Source: Perognathus longimembris pacificus
Lineage: Eukaryota > Chordata > Mammalia > Rodentia > Heteromyidae
Direction: 5' to 3'
NCBI RefSeq assembly: GCF_023159225.1
Contig: NC_063188.1
Location: 32,481,979 to 32,545,978 of the forward strand
Length of the DNA: 64,000 bases
Shown: positions 19,851-31,189 of the stretch, one piece after another
Numbering within the stretch: the stretch's first letter is position 1
Layout: the number at the start of each line of letters is the position of its first letter
Notes under the pieces: model-generated
What the model was told of the DNA's origin: nothing
Seen by the model: the letters and a program-made list of their open reading frames with translations, nothing else
Database searches by the model: none
Program-made: the position numbers and the translations under genes

Positions 19851-19877
19851 AGTTTTGGTGCTTTTTCTACTTTCTAT

Positions 19878-20705
19878 TGTTATAAGGTGGGAAAACAAAG
19901 AAGCCACATTTTGAAAGGTATAATCTTGGGGCCTTTATTTAAAAGGCCAGTGACTGCATGGTGGACTTCTGTCTCAAAGACCAGCAGCAAGCAAATATAC
20001 TAAACACAGTTAGGAAACAGGCCAGAAAGGAAAGAAAGAACAAAAACAATACTAACAAATCAATTCAGCTCCAGTGGAGAGCTGAAGTGGTATGCCACGG
20101 TGACCAGAGAAGAGCCAGGAGATAGGATATAGGACAGGAAAATGGAGACACGTGGCATGGCCTAATGGTTCCAGAGCTAGTCTAGGCCTAAATAGGCTCA
20201 GGTCAGGGGGCAGAATCACAGGAAACTCCAAGTCCCAGGCACTGGACTGACAGGTTCAGTAACCTATCAGCCAAGTGCCCACCCCTGTCTCCAGGGATTC
20301 ATGCGTGCCCATCACCTAAGGTGGGGGGCTTCACCTTCCCCTGCCATGGAGACAAGATGCCAGACCATAAATGGATACTCAGGTACCAGCAGAACTTTTC
20401 CATCTAGGGAAGATAGGCCTCAACCTTCCATATAGGGTATACTTAGAGGCTACTCAGAGTCTGGTGACTCAAGCCATTTAGGGAGTTACTGAAGGCAGAA
20501 TCAGAGCATTCTCTATATGCAAAGCTTTCCTAAGGCTATGAAATCTACATTTCTCTGAAGCTGAGTCCACCTAGCTCATTGAGCTAGGCATCTGCATTCA
20601 ATTTATGGCCTCTCTCACCCCCCAGGCTTTTCAGCAATGAGTGGAGAATGCAAGAGGCACCAGGATGGCTGCAAGAAGTTACTTACATGCAGCCTCCTTA
20701 TTACA
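19878..20705 (-). mobile_element. Solo ERV LTR, 828 bp, 4-bp target duplication
   Basis: Ends TG...CA with 'ctat' immediately outside both edges (19874-19877, 20706-20709). On + the poly(A) signal appears reversed ('gcctttatttaaaagg'). The same family recurs at 59639-60150 and 60329-61035. Four-base duplications are usual for gammaretrovirus-like (class I) elements, but this is inference. It contains no retroviral gene. Confidence 0.78.
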
Positions 20706-20755
20706 CTATAATGTTTATTTTTTATAATTATTGCTTTCAGAAATCATGTAGAAGG

Positions 20756-20967
20756 GGGCTGGGAAGGTGGTTTAGCGGCACAGTGCTCCCCTAGCATGCA
20801 TAAAGCCCTGGGTTCGATTCCTCAGCACCACATACATACACCACATACACAGAAAAAGCCAGAAGTGGCGCTGTAGCTCAAGTGGTAGAGTGCTAGCCTT
20901 GAGCAAAAAGAAGCCAGAGAGAGTGCTGAGGCCCTGAGTTCAAGCTCCAGGACTGGCAAAAAAAAAA
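20756..20967 (+). mobile_element. IDL-Geo SINE
   Basis: Forward copy with a short internal repeat ('ccacatacatacaccacata'). Flanks 'atcatgtagaag' and 'atcatatagaag' are the target duplication. Confidence 0.92.
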
Positions 20968-21000
20968 GGAAAGAAAGATATCATATAGAAGGTTATATTT

Positions 21001-21095
21001 AGGGGGCTTTGAAGCAATTTCTCCATGTAGCCCAAGCTGTCCTGGAACTCACAATCATCCCAAGTACAAAGATTATAGACATAAACTACCTTGCC
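21001..21095 (-). mobile_element. B1 fragment
   Basis: Reverse B1: 'catgtagcccaagctgtcct' to 'gattatagacataaac'. Confidence 0.65.
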
Positions 21096-21199
21096 CCATA
21101 TTATTAAACGATGCTATTATTGGAAAGGTGAATGACTCTAAGTGAAAATGTGGTTTATAAATAGCCTTTTACAAGGGACATAGCTAGCAAAGTAAATGG

Positions 21200-21860
21200 A
21201 AAGGCAACAGAATGAGAGAAGATCTCTAGTAGCTATGTACCAGACAAGGGCTTCATATCTAAAATATACTTAGAGCTTAAAAATTAACCCCCCCCAAATA
21301 AATCCTCAAAGGAACAACCGAGTTAATAAATGGACTACAGACTTAAATAGAGACTTCTAAGAAGAAGAAATAGGTATGACCAATAGACACATAAAGAAAT
21401 GTTCAATATCTCTGACCATAAAAGAAATGCAAATCAGGACAACATTGAGAGCCTACCTGAACACAGACTGTCCATTATCAAGAAAGCCAACAATAACAGA
21501 TGCTGGCAGGGATGTGGGCAAAAGAGAGCACAAATATGCTGTTGGTGGGAATGTACACTTTTTTAACTACTCTGAAAAGCAGTATGGAGGTTCCTCAAAA
21601 GACTAAACATAGAGATTGCCTATGATCTGCCAATTCTACTCCTTGGAATTTATCCAATAGAACACAAATCAGGCTCACTAAAGTCACCAGCACAACTATG
21701 TTCATTGCAGCATTGTTTATCATAGCTAAGATATGGAATCAACCTACATGCCCCTCAGTAGACAAATGGATCAAGAAAATGTGGTATATATACACAATGG
21801 AATTCTATGTTTCCATCAGAAAGAATGACATTGCCTCATTCATAAGGAAATGAAAACACT
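21200..21860 (+). pseudogene. L1 ORF2 C-terminal remnant
   Basis: The translation shows 'KKCSISLTIKEMQIRTTLR', then after a frame change the 'WWECTLF' and 'GIYPIEHKS'-like blocks, and '[17 protein letters not shown]' near 21755-21810. Several frameshifts break it. The reverse transcriptase core is not present. Confidence 0.8.
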
Positions 21861-22150
21861 TGGAAAAATTATATTAAGTGAAGTATGCCAGTCCCAAAGA
21901 AACATAGCTTGCATGGTTTCCCTTATTTGTAATAATGAGAATGTGCCTATACATCTACAAGTAAACCTACTGGATAGTAAGAGCCAAAAAATTCACTTGG
22001 ACATGATAAATTACACAGGACGGTAAACATTCACATACTGAGACCAAAGAGGACATTCTTGAGAGAATCAAAATGGCTCAATAGTTATATGCATATGATC
22101 ATATAAAATGATGCTTATTGAAATGAATTCCAAGAAATGGTAACAAGATG

Positions 22151-22361
22151 TTTTTTGTTTTGTTTTGTTTTGGCCAATCCTGAGCCTTGAACTCGGCCTG
22201 AGCACTACCCCTACCTTCTTTTTGCTCAAGGCTAGCACTCTGCCACTTGAGCCACAGCACCACTTCTGGCCTTTTCTATGTATGTGGTGCTGAGGAATCG
22301 AACCCAGAACTCCATGTATAAGAGGCATGCACTCTTGCCACTAGGCCATGTTCCCAGCCCC
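22151..22361 (-). mobile_element. IDL-Geo SINE in L1
   Basis: Reverse copy flanked by 'aacaagatg' (22142-22150) and 'aacaagagg' (22362-22370). Confidence 0.88.
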
Positions 22362-22374
22362 AACAAGAGGTTTT

Positions 22375-22603
22375 TAAAAAAAATTTTGTCGGTCGTGGGG
22401 CTTGAATTCTGGGCCTGGGAACCGTCTCTGATATCTTCAGCTCAAGGCTAGCACTTGAGCTACAGTGCCATGTCTGGTTTTCTACTGCTTAATTGGAGAT
22501 AAGAGTCTCACAGACTTTCCTGCCGAGGCTGTCTTTGAACTGTGATCCTCAGATCTCAGCCTCTTAAGTAGATAGGATTACAGGGGAGAGCCCCCTGGCT
22601 ACT
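22375..22603 (-). mobile_element. B1-Geo SINE in L1
   Basis: Reverse copy. 'agaggttt' on both sides (22367-22374, 22604-22611) is consistent with a target duplication. Confidence 0.82.
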
Positions 22604-22608
22604 AGAGG

Positions 22609-22643
<35 letters not shown>
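22609..22643. repeat. (TTA)n microsatellite
   Basis: About 11 units of TTA directly after the B1-Geo. Confidence 0.95.
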
Positions 22644-22644
<1 letters not shown>

Positions 22645-22920
22645 CTGTTTGTGGTTCTTTTTCTTCCTTCTCCTGTTTTTCCCCTTTTGTTGCTGTTTTT
22701 TTAATTTCCGTACCTTTTGTCTTGTATATAAGTTTATGTGATTTGAGGAGGGGGATGGGGAAGCATAGAAATGGCCGGACAGGGTGAACTAATTCTGCAA
22801 TAGTACTCACTAGACAGTATGTTGGAAATGAACTAGATAACTTGCAGGGGCGGGGAGATCAGGAGGGAAAAATCTGGGAGCAAATGAGGTAGGGGTTGAT
22901 ACTGTTAAAAAAGAAATATA

Positions 22921-23139
22921 GGGGCTGGGGATATGGCCTAGTGGCAAGAGTGCTTGCCCAATATACATGAGGCCCTGGGTTCAATTCCCCAGCACCACAT
23001 ATATAGAAAGTGGCCAGAAATGGCGCTGTGACTCAAGTGGCAGAGTGCTAGCCTTGAGTAAAAAGAAGCCAGGGACAGTGCTCAGGCCCTGTGTCCAAGC
23101 TCCAGAACTGGCCAAAAAAAAAAAAAAAAAAAAAAAAAG
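22921..23139 (+). mobile_element. IDL-Geo SINE in L1 tail
   Basis: Forward copy with an A24 tail; 'aagaaatata' and 'aagaaatgta' flank it. Confidence 0.93.
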
Positions 23140-23199
23140 AAATGTATACATTACCTGACTTATGTAACTGTAACCCAAAAATTAAAATTAGCCCTTAAA

Positions 23200-23404
23200 G
23201 GGGCAGGGGATATGGCCTAGTGGCAAGAGAGCTTGCCTTGTATACATGAGGCCCTGGGTTCGGTTCCCCAGCACCACATATACAGAAAACAGCCAGAAGT
23301 GGCACTGTGGCTCAAGTGGCAGAGTGCTAGCCTTGAGCAAAAGGAAGCCAGGGACAGTGCTCAGGCCCTGAGTCCAAGACCCAGGACTGGCAAAAAAAAA
23401 AAAA
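23200..23404 (+). mobile_element. IDL-Geo SINE
   Basis: Forward copy flanked by 'ttagcccttaaa' on both sides. Confidence 0.93.
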
Positions 23405-23417
23405 TTAGCCCTTAAAA

Positions 23418-23879
23418 ATATAGTTAGTCCATTTACAGTGATATACAGCTATAAAGAGTTTGGACACCCTCACAAGGGGCCTAATTTTCACCATGACACA
23501 GCAGAGGATAGCCAAAGGGGAGGAACTGACTCATAAGCTAATCTAGATCACTATAGTTAAATCTTTGCCCTGCAGCAATAAGATCAGATTTGTTAAACTA
23601 TTGCATAAACACTATTGGAAATGAGCTTACAAGATGTTGAGCTTAGAGAATTTGAAAGCCAATTCGAAAACTATTTATATAGCTGGTCTGAATTAGAAAA
23701 GATTTTTTTTCTCATGAGAAAGGTTACCTTTGGAGTCTAATACAAAAGTAGGATATTATTAAATGAGAACTAACTCCTCTGCTAGGTAGAATTATGTGAC
23801 AGTGCACATGAACAAATAGATGACATTTATTCATCCATATTCATATTTTCCTCTAAAATGGTAGATATTCTGGATTTTT
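23418..23879. other. Single-copy DNA, nothing recognised
   Basis: No repeat or gene signal seen. Confidence 0.4.
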
Positions 23880-24010
23880 TATCTAATTTTCCACTATTTG
23901 AAATAATATTAGCTCCCTCATAGGCTTGTGGTGAGGGTTATGTAAACTAATACATATAATGTGTTTAGTGAAGTGCTCAATAATTTGTAGCTTTTATTAT
24001 TCAAACATAT
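23880..24010 (-). mobile_element. MIR SINE relic
   Basis: Reverse MIR core: 'cttgtggtgagggttatgta', 'tgtttagtgaagtgctcaat', 'tagcttttattatt'. Confidence 0.65.
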
Positions 24011-24400
24011 TAGTAAATATTTTCTCTTTAAATAACAATAATCTTGCTAATATCAGGTGTCATATGAGGTCCAAGTGAAGCAAACAGTTTTATTTTCATA
24101 TTTGAATTTGAAGAAAGATTACCTTGATAACATTTCTGATGGCTTAGCAGAGTGGAATATTTAGATACATTTATGAAGGTTTTCCATTTTCAGAAGGCAT
24201 ATGCAAAGTGCATATTTGGAAGATAGAAGGCAAAATGGACTAATTTGGAGTTCAGATAGTGATTTAATGAATGAATTGGCTATAGACAACCCGCCCTGAA
24301 CTTAAATCACTCCTAAGTCACTCCTAAGTAGGAGAATCTGATTGGAACTTCCTTTTTTCTCGAGTGGAAAATGAGGAGGTTGAAATTGATAATTGTGGAG
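24011..24400. other. Single-copy DNA, nothing recognised
   Basis: About 390 bases without recognisable signal. Confidence 0.4.
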
Positions 24401-24418
24401 GCTGAATTTTGTAAATGT

Positions 24419-24624
24419 GTTTTGTTTTGTTTGCCAGTCCTAGGGCTTGGGACGCAGGGCCTGAGCACTGTCCCTGGCTTCTTTTTGCTCAAGGCTAGCA
24501 CTCTGCCACTTGAGCCACAGCACCACTTCTGGCCATTTTCTATATATGTGGTGCTGGGGAATCGAACCCAGGGCTTCATGTATACGAGGCAAACACTATT
24601 GCCACTAGGCCATATTCTCAGCCC
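24419..24624 (-). mobile_element. IDL-Geo SINE
   Basis: Reverse copy. 'ctgaattttgtaa' at 24402-24414 and 24625-24637 is the target duplication. Confidence 0.93.
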
Positions 24625-24641
24625 CTGAATTTTGTAATTGT

Positions 24642-25008
24642 GTTAGTCAGATTTTTTCCTTGTTGTGACAAAATACCTAACATCACCAACTCAAAGAGAA
24701 AGGAGTTTGGCTGATGGTTTCAGGAACGTCAGCCCACAGTCCATACTACATGGTTTCTAGACTATGGTCAGGCCATAGTCCACCATGCCAGAGAGCCTGT
24801 GGTGTCACAAAGCAGCTCAGTGCATTGGGGACAGGAAGGGGAAAGAGAGGAAGGGATTGGAGGGCCCCAGGTATAACTTTCAAAGACACCCTCAGTCATC
24901 TACTTCATTCATTTAGGCTCTACTTCCTAAAGGTTCCAGAATCTTTCAAAGTAGTGCCTCCCACATCTATGCTAAGCATTCAACACATAAGCCTTTGGAA
25001 GGTATTTT
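24642..25008 (-). mobile_element. MaLR-type LTR relic
   Basis: Reverse copy of an ERVL-MaLR-like LTR: 'tgttagtcagattttttcc', 'gttgtgacaaaatacctaac', 'caggtataactttcaaagac' and 'acacataagcctttgg' occur in the expected order. Confidence 0.65.
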
Positions 25009-25014
25009 ATATTA

Positions 25015-25265
25015 AAATCATTGCAGCAATTAACACCTACTATTTTCTATACACTTGTCATAAATCAGGCATTTCATGAGTGGAATTTCATTTAGTCTTC
25101 TGTCAAATGAGCCTTATGAGTTATGGTATCATTATCATCCCCAATTTCCAGATGAAGAGGCTGAGACTCAGAAAGAAGTTATGTAACCTGGTCTGGTATA
25201 GCTAGCTCAAGTTCAAATCGTAGATGGGTTTCCTTCCTTAGACTGTGCCTCTCTGTGGCCTCCAT
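25015..25265 (+). mobile_element. MIR SINE relic
   Basis: Forward MIR: 'ttatcatccccaatttccag', 'atgaagaggctgagactcag', 'agaagttatgtaacctgg'. Confidence 0.85.
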
Positions 25266-26010
25266 TTAGAATAGTTAGTGATTGTGAGTGAGAAAGGTTT
25301 AACCATTTTGTGTGATTTTACTGGTCTTTTAAAAACTGGGATGGGCTGGAGACTTCTTGTTTGTAAAAGGAGAAGGAAAAGAAAGAAGATATGCATGAGT
25401 TATAAAGTGAATGACCTACCATTTTGTAACATACTTGCTAGAACCACTAAGAGAGCAAGCAAGCAAACATGTACCAAAGGGATTTGATGCCAATCACAGT
25501 ACATTTCACTCTTTGCTGGCCTTATGGAAAATAGGATTTTGTTTCCTTTTTCAGAAGTTTGCTAAAGCAATATTAAGGGATAACTGCCAAGGATTTTATT
25601 TAGAGGGAATAGGAATTAGCTTTAAAAAGGACAACAAATAAATTTTATGAGAGAAACCGAAATTATGTTCTACTAAATCCCTGCTGTTTTTTCCCTGATT
25701 TTTATAGATTTTTTATAGATTTTATAGATTTTTCCCTGATTTTTATAGATTAATTTGGGAAGATCTAACTTGTTACAACACTGAACCTTCCCCTTTAGGA
25801 CCATGAGATATCTGTTCACTTGTTTGGGGATTTCAATTAATTGGAAAAACTAATAAAATGCATAGGAATGAAGATAAATGATCATTTATAAAAATTAATC
25901 TATTAAAGATAAGTTACATATAACTACTATGTGTTTGGCCATTTTCATATTCTAATTTGTGCAGGGGACTGAGCTACACCTCCAACCCTGCCTCTGACGT
26001 TTCTTTGTTT
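25266..26010. other. Low-copy DNA with a small tandem duplication
   Basis: At 25689-25751 the motif 'ccctgatttttatagatt' is partly repeated, with extra 'tttatagatt' copies between. No gene or repeat family seen. Confidence 0.5.
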
Positions 26011-26025
26011 TAAGAAAGTGACTTT

Positions 26026-26221
26026 GGGGCTGGGGATATGGCCTAGTGGCAAGAGTGCTTGCCTCATATACATGAGGCCCTGGGTTCAATTCCCCAGCAC
26101 CACATATACAGAAAACGGCCAGAAGTGGCGCTGTGGCTCAAGTGGTACAGTGCTAGCCTTGAGCCAGGGACAGTGCTCAGGCCCTGAGTCCAAGCCACAG
26201 GACTGGCAAAAAAAAAAAAAA
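26026..26221 (+). mobile_element. IDL-Geo SINE with internal deletion
   Basis: Forward copy lacking the usual 'aaaaagaa' before 'gccagggacag'. Flanked by 'aagaaagtgacttt' at 26012-26025 and 26222-26235. Confidence 0.92.
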
Positions 26222-26235
26222 AAGAAAGTGACTTT

Positions 26236-27559
26236 GTTTCAAGGAGTGACTTAGGTTATTATTTTAGTTCACAGTGAGATCGTCTACCTAGGTTTCTAAT
26301 TTCAGTAGTTGCTTTAGACACATCAGTAAGGAAAATATTTGGCCTGCTTATTAAATCTACAAAAAATAGAGTTTCCTAATGGTAAAATCTAACATAGCTT
26401 GTCTATGTAAATATTATTGTAAAGTCCTGCTGCTGTAGTTGGACCACAGGAGGAAATTATTATTCTACTAACCCATGAAGTAAGTTTAAAACACTTGTTC
26501 TACACTCAATGAAGAACAGTTGTTCTCTGTCTTTCCATAAATAACTCATGCCAGGAGCAGCCTGGCTATCTGTTTCGGTTTCTGGTTACACACCAGCAAA
26601 ACAGGCAAGGTTTACATGGCCTTGCCTGCTAACAGAGTGGTCTTGTTAAATTTTATTTAGCTTTGAAAAGCTTAATGTTCATCCTTTCAGTGTTTTCATG
26701 TGCTATTTTGAATCTACAAACTGCATTTTATGTTTTCCATTTCCCCATATGTGTTGTGTTTCTAACTGTATTGATAGTTCTGGGCAGGATGAACTATTGA
26801 GAGAACATGACATAGTAGCAAGCATGCTGGTATAGTAGGAAATTCAGGTTCTGTTACCACTTGGTTGTGTAACTGGACAAGTCTTGCCACCTGCATGTCT
26901 TTGTTCGTATTTCAAACAAGTATAGCAATCTCCCATCTTCCTTAGTAAGAAATGGTGCATGTATTCGCTCTAAAATGTCAGACAGCTGCTTGAGGAATGT
27001 TTTGCTCCTGGGTAGTAATTCTTGGAGGGTTTCAGATGGCAAGAAATCAAAGAAGGCTTGTTTTGACCTCCAAAAGAGTAAAAAAAAATTCTGATGAGGT
27101 AGAAACAGTATTGGATATATTTACTCTCTTTTTTGGAGATGTAGCTTTTGTTTCCTCCTCATACTGAGTATGGCTAAATGTGGAGGGAAAAAGGAGGTAT
27201 GGTAGATGGTAAAGATGGCCAGAACTGTGGCCACTGATAATTTTAATGATAACAATTTTGAAAATAACTTGCTCTGAAAAACATGCCCATATCAAGGATA
27301 TATGCATATGCAAATAAGAAATATATATGTATGTGTGTATACACATGTAAACAAAAACTGATACCTTCAGGCTCTAGTGACTTCTTTTATAGTTTGCAAA
27401 GTTGATGGAATGTCAGCAAGGTGAGGACTCCTAGGTTCACAAGAATTTCCTAATTGGAAATGTCTAGGCAGAGGAAACTGAAAAAAGTACCCTTTAATGA
27501 TAAGTTCCTTTTCATTTTAGTCTGATTGATTTGTGTTACAATGGGTCTGTATTATTCTT
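26236..27559. other. 1.3 kb of low-copy DNA, nothing recognised
   Basis: No young repeats and no splice-framed open frames. Short frames at 26854-27346 (reverse) look like chance. Confidence 0.45.
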
Positions 27560-27785
27560 CTGTTTTTGTTTTGCTGGTACTGGGGTTTGGACTCAGAGTC
27601 TCAAACTTGCAGGGCTTGCTTGCTCTCAGCTAGTGCTCTACCTTTTGAGTTACACCTGCAGCCCAGCTTTTTGATGGTTATTTTGGAGACAGAGTCTCAT
27701 GGACTTTTATGTCTGTGCTAGCTCAGTCCTCCAAATCTCAGTCTCCTGAATAGAAAGGTTTATTATATGAGTTATCAGCACCTTG
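27560..27785 (-). mobile_element. B1-Geo SINE, diverged
   Basis: Reverse copy: 'ggtactggggtttggactc', 'tggttattttggagacagag', 'cagtctcctgaatag'. Confidence 0.72.
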
Positions 27786-28209
27786 CATCCTTGTAATTTC
27801 TCTTGTGGACACTAAGTTCAATTTCTTTGGTGTTAATCCTCTTATAGATGATAGTTCTCAGTACAAGGTAGGTGCCTGTGGATTATATAGCTGACAAATG
27901 GTTAGCTATTTCAGATGTTACAATAAAATCTCATAAAAATGAAGATGACAAACTTGTTCTTTGACGTTCTAAGATTTCTAGGTCAATCTTCAGAAAGTAA
28001 ACTTTATGAATGTCTTAGCAACATTTATAGGCAAATTATATATAAGTGAAGCTGTTAGAAACCAAATGAGTGGTATAGCATCAGAGTAGTAACATATTAA
28101 AGCTGCAGCTTTGTGCTCCTAGCCAATTAAGTATAGAGTTACCTTAAGATGATTATTAAAAATTCAGACTTCTTAGTGTTATTCAGACCTGTATCAAAGT
28201 ATATATAGG
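27786..28209. other. Single-copy DNA, nothing recognised
   Basis: No signal seen. Confidence 0.4.
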
Positions 28210-28440
28210 AGCCTGGCCTTGGAGGCTTCTGCCTGGAATCCTAGTTGTTCAGGAGCCTGAGATGCAAGGAATCATGGTTCAAAGAGAAATTTTGCAAAAC
28301 TTTATTTACAAAAATCTCCCAAATAGGGAGAAAATAGCAGGGCTGGAGGTGATAGATCACCTGTGATCAAGCAAGCTCAGGAAGCAGGGCTTGAATGAGT
28401 TCAAACCCAAGTACATTCAAGAAATTTTTGGAGGTTGTAG
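28210..28440 (+). mobile_element. B1-Geo/B1-ID SINE, diverged
   Basis: Forward copy: 'ggaatcctagttgttcagga' (B1), then 'ggctggaggtgatagatcac' and 'gagttcaaacccaa' (tRNA-like part). Confidence 0.6.
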
Positions 28441-29099
28441 CTGTAGGTACCCATATTTGAACAAGTACTCCCAATGATTCTGATGCACACTAAAATGTAA
28501 GAACGACTGTAGGTTTTAATCTGTGATGGTGAGGAATATGTATATGTATCTGGTAATTCTGTGAGAAAAGAAGAAACAACAAATGATGAGAAATGCCAGT
28601 TAGCAGTAGGAAATGGAAGCTAGCCCACCATAATGCACCAGGGAACTGGAAGAATACTTGACATTTATTTCTTTGGGTGATATATTCTGGGAAGTTTGTC
28701 GTGGTGGATTTGCAATTATACTCTGTCCCTTTTGAAGTCCTGAGACCATTCACTGGAATTTTATTTTGAGCAGTAATTTCTCAAAGCTCTTGGGAGAAGC
28801 ATTTGGAGGAGTGGCTTTTCAGCAAGTATCAAGACCAGAAATGTGCTTCCATACCAAGTGGACTTCCTTTTGCTTATCAGTTGTTGGCTGTTTTGCCAAT
28901 ACACCAGGTGAAAACAGTGTTTGTGCTATTTGATGAGCTAGTGGGGCGAGAATCTTCAGGAGGTGAGAAACAAGATAAAGGGATGGAGAGGTATTAGTCA
29001 GGCTTCCAGGACCCAGGGCAAAGAGTGTTAAGATCAGCCTCTAAAGGAAGAGCAATTAAGTCTACAGATGAGTATCTTGAAAGGCAGCTGGAAGATGAC
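28441..29099. other. Promoter-proximal 5' flank, no young repeat
   Basis: No SINE or L1 of recent type is present. Short frames on both strands (28490-28753, 28803-28997) lack any family likeness. Confidence 0.45.
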
Positions 29100-29900
29100 C
29101 TCAGGGGAACTTTCCCCCCCGGGTGGAGCCCAGGAAAGCAGGTGCGGGCGTGACTCTGCTCTGTGTGTCCGTGCAGTTAGGCATCAGGCCTTTCCCTCTG
29201 CTTTGCCAGCCAGCCAGGCGGCAGTGGCAACCCGCAGGGAGCCGTTAGACGCCTCCGTGCGCCTGCTGGGCCCTCTCTCGGTCCCCCTCCCCTCCCTCCC
29301 GCAGCTGGAAGCCTGGTTGGGCTCCGCCTTTTCGGCTGACGTCCTGGGTGAGCGGGGGCGGGCGTGTGGGTGGGCCGAGTCGTCTGCCGCCTGCGATTCG
29401 GCCGGCTCAGCCACACCACTGCGCGCCCCCGCTCCGCCCGCCCCTCCGGGCCCGTCTTTTCCGGGCTCGCGCCACACCCCGCCCCCGCCGGCTGTCCGGG
29501 TGCGCGCGCGCTGCTTGGGCTGCGGCTTTTTCTCTGGCCTCCGCGGCGCGCCCCTCCTCGCTCCAGCGCTAGCGGACCAGCGGTTCTTTTCCGTGAGCTT
29601 TACCAGGGCCAGGTGCCGGCTAGCTGCGAAAACGCGGTAAGTAACCTCAGGGGAGGAGGCTGGGGCCCTAGTACCCCAGTTTTGTGGATCTGCAGGAACC
29701 CCAGTTGCTGCTGGGTTAGACCCCTCACCTGATTCGGGAGAAGGTAGGGTGAACATTTGCATTAATCGGAATCGGCTGCTTTCTTCTGGCGCCCAACATA
29801 TGGCCCTAAGTGCCGCCCCACGATCGGGAAAATTCCCGCCGTCACGACCGATCGTCTCCGTTGGGTGTGGGGGGGGGGTCCCCACGAGCGTGGCTAGCTT
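29100..29900 (+). promoter_or_regulatory. CpG-island promoter
   Basis: CpG density jumps sharply here, the only such place in the window, with the peak at about 29330-29640. Visible elements include GC boxes ('gagcgggggcgggcg' at 29350-29364, 'gctccgcccgcccc' at 29431-29444, 'ccccgcccccgccgg' at about 29477-29491) and a CRE-like 'ctgacgtc' at about 29336-29343. There is no TATA box. Such islands are typical of broadly expressed genes. Orientation is taken as + because a strong splice donor follows on that strand; a divergent reverse transcript is also possible. Confidence 0.88.
29480..29636 (+). other. Probable first exon (non-coding) of an unidentified gene
   Basis: The 3' boundary is the splice donor 'gcg|gtaagt' at 29636/29637, which fits the donor consensus. 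The 5' boundary (transcription start) cannot be read and is set loosely within the CpG island. The exon part shown has no ATG in its last 150 bases, so this is probably 5' UTR, with the coding sequence beginning in a later exon that may lie beyond the window. The open frames crossing this region on both strands (up to 274 codons on the reverse) result from GC-rich composition with few stops. Gene identity is not recognisable from the UTR. Confidence 0.6.
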
Positions 29901-30422
29901 TTTCCTACCGTTCCTGGCACCCCGAGGGCCAGAAGGCATCTTCCTGAGTGGGTGGTCGTCTTTCCTCTCCTCCTTTGGAGAGCACATGTAGGGCTTGTAG
30001 ACCTCCAAACGACCTTTAGGGCGCCCCTAGACCTCAGCTCCATTTTGTCCCCTCCCACTTGTGCTATAACTGAGAGTTATCGAGGGGTCTCTATGCGTGT
30101 ACACACAGCCACCCTCTCGAATTGGAGCGATGCTCTGGCTTCCAGTATCCTCTTGGCATCTGTGTGTCTAGCTATATTTGAAAACAGCTGGACCCAGAGA
30201 CATTCACTCAATGTTCTGTCTGCATCCCTGCTTTCGGTGGGTGCTGTATATTTAGTATTGGCTTATTCACTTCCTCTTCCTCTCATTTCGGTGTCTGAAA
30301 GAACTGTGGCTAAATGTCTAGAGATGCAGAAAACCCTAGGAGAATATGATTCACTGACTAATCCCATCAAGGGGTTACATATTTGAAATAAGACGTCATT
30401 TCTCCTTTTTTTTTAACTCCAG

Positions 30423-30529
30423 CATCCCCTCCCTTGAAGGCATTTGTTCACCCTCTTGCAATTACTTGGCTCCATCTGCTCTTTTCACCTTAAAAAACAA
30501 AGGAGTCAGTCCTGCTTTGAGAAACAAAG
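30423..30529 (+). other. Candidate second or alternative 5' UTR exon
   Basis: A 107-bp block lies between an acceptor with a long pyrimidine tract ('ctttttttttaactccag', ending 30422) and a donor 'aaag|gtgagt' at 30529/30530. It starts 0.8 kb after the first-exon donor. It has no ATG, consistent with untranslated sequence. No repeat family was recognised in it. Chance pairing of good splice sites cannot be excluded. Confidence 0.35.
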
Positions 30530-31189
30530 GTGAGTTGCAGAATCAGGGTAAAATACCATTGAACCGAATCCCATTAAGAAAGTGAGCACTTTGTTTTATT
30601 GGTGAATGGTTGAATCAACTGCTCCGTTTCCTCTTCTGCAAAAATAAATTCACCTGTAATACAGCTAGACTTCAGCATAATTAAGATCCCTTCTATGTTC
30701 TGATTCTTTGGACTTTTAAATTCGTGTTGCTGCATAACAGATTACATTTTACCATTTATAGTTGTTAGAAACTTGAAAAAGCAATGAATACTGCATACCT
30801 TATATATAATTTTAAATTGCTAAGAACTTTGAGAAAAAGTGCACATATCTCATTCATTGTGTTTAAATCATTCGGTTCTCCTTTTCCTTCTTTATCACTT
30901 TTTGTGCCAGGCTTTCAGCATATGATGGTTAAGAAGATACCTTCTATACCCTATGACTTTAGACTGTGGGAAGGTGGTGAGGTTGTGTAAAGAAAGATGT
31001 GATTTTATTCAAAACAGCAACCATCATGTGGGGAGGCCTAAACAAAATCCTCAGGAAATTAAGATTCCATAGGAGATGATTTTATTATGGCCTCTGTACA
31101 CTTTTTAAAAATTACTTTTGTTTTCCACCTTGACTTTCAATTATTGAGACTTGAGCAAAAAGGTAAACAAATTTTCTACTCCTGCCCCT
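30530..31189. other. Start of presumed first intron, nothing else recognised
   Basis: AT-rich and repeat-poor. A 68-codon frame at 30784-30990 shows no family likeness. Confidence 0.4.

Larger units (their letters stand above)
21175..23195 (+). mobile_element. Old L1 with 3' UTR, split by three SINEs
   Basis: Forward ORF2 3' half (21175 to about 21890), then 3' UTR at about 21890-22150 and 22609-22920 ('gtatataagtttatgtgatt'), and the final tail 'gaaatgtatacattacctga' at 23140. SINEs occupy 22151-22361, 22375-22603 and 22921-23139. Its 3' UTR is a third type, shared with 61440-61705. Confidence 0.8.

Noticed and set aside
29068..29640. 190-codon forward frame ending just after the splice donor
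   Set aside because: Same composition effect. It starts upstream of the likely transcription start and its stop lies past the donor at 29636, so it would not be read after splicing.
29184..30008. 274-codon reverse open frame across the CpG island
   Set aside because: Pro/Arg/Gly/Ala-rich translation open in several frames on both strands, as expected from GC-rich DNA with few stop codons. It has no domain and crosses the forward splice donor.
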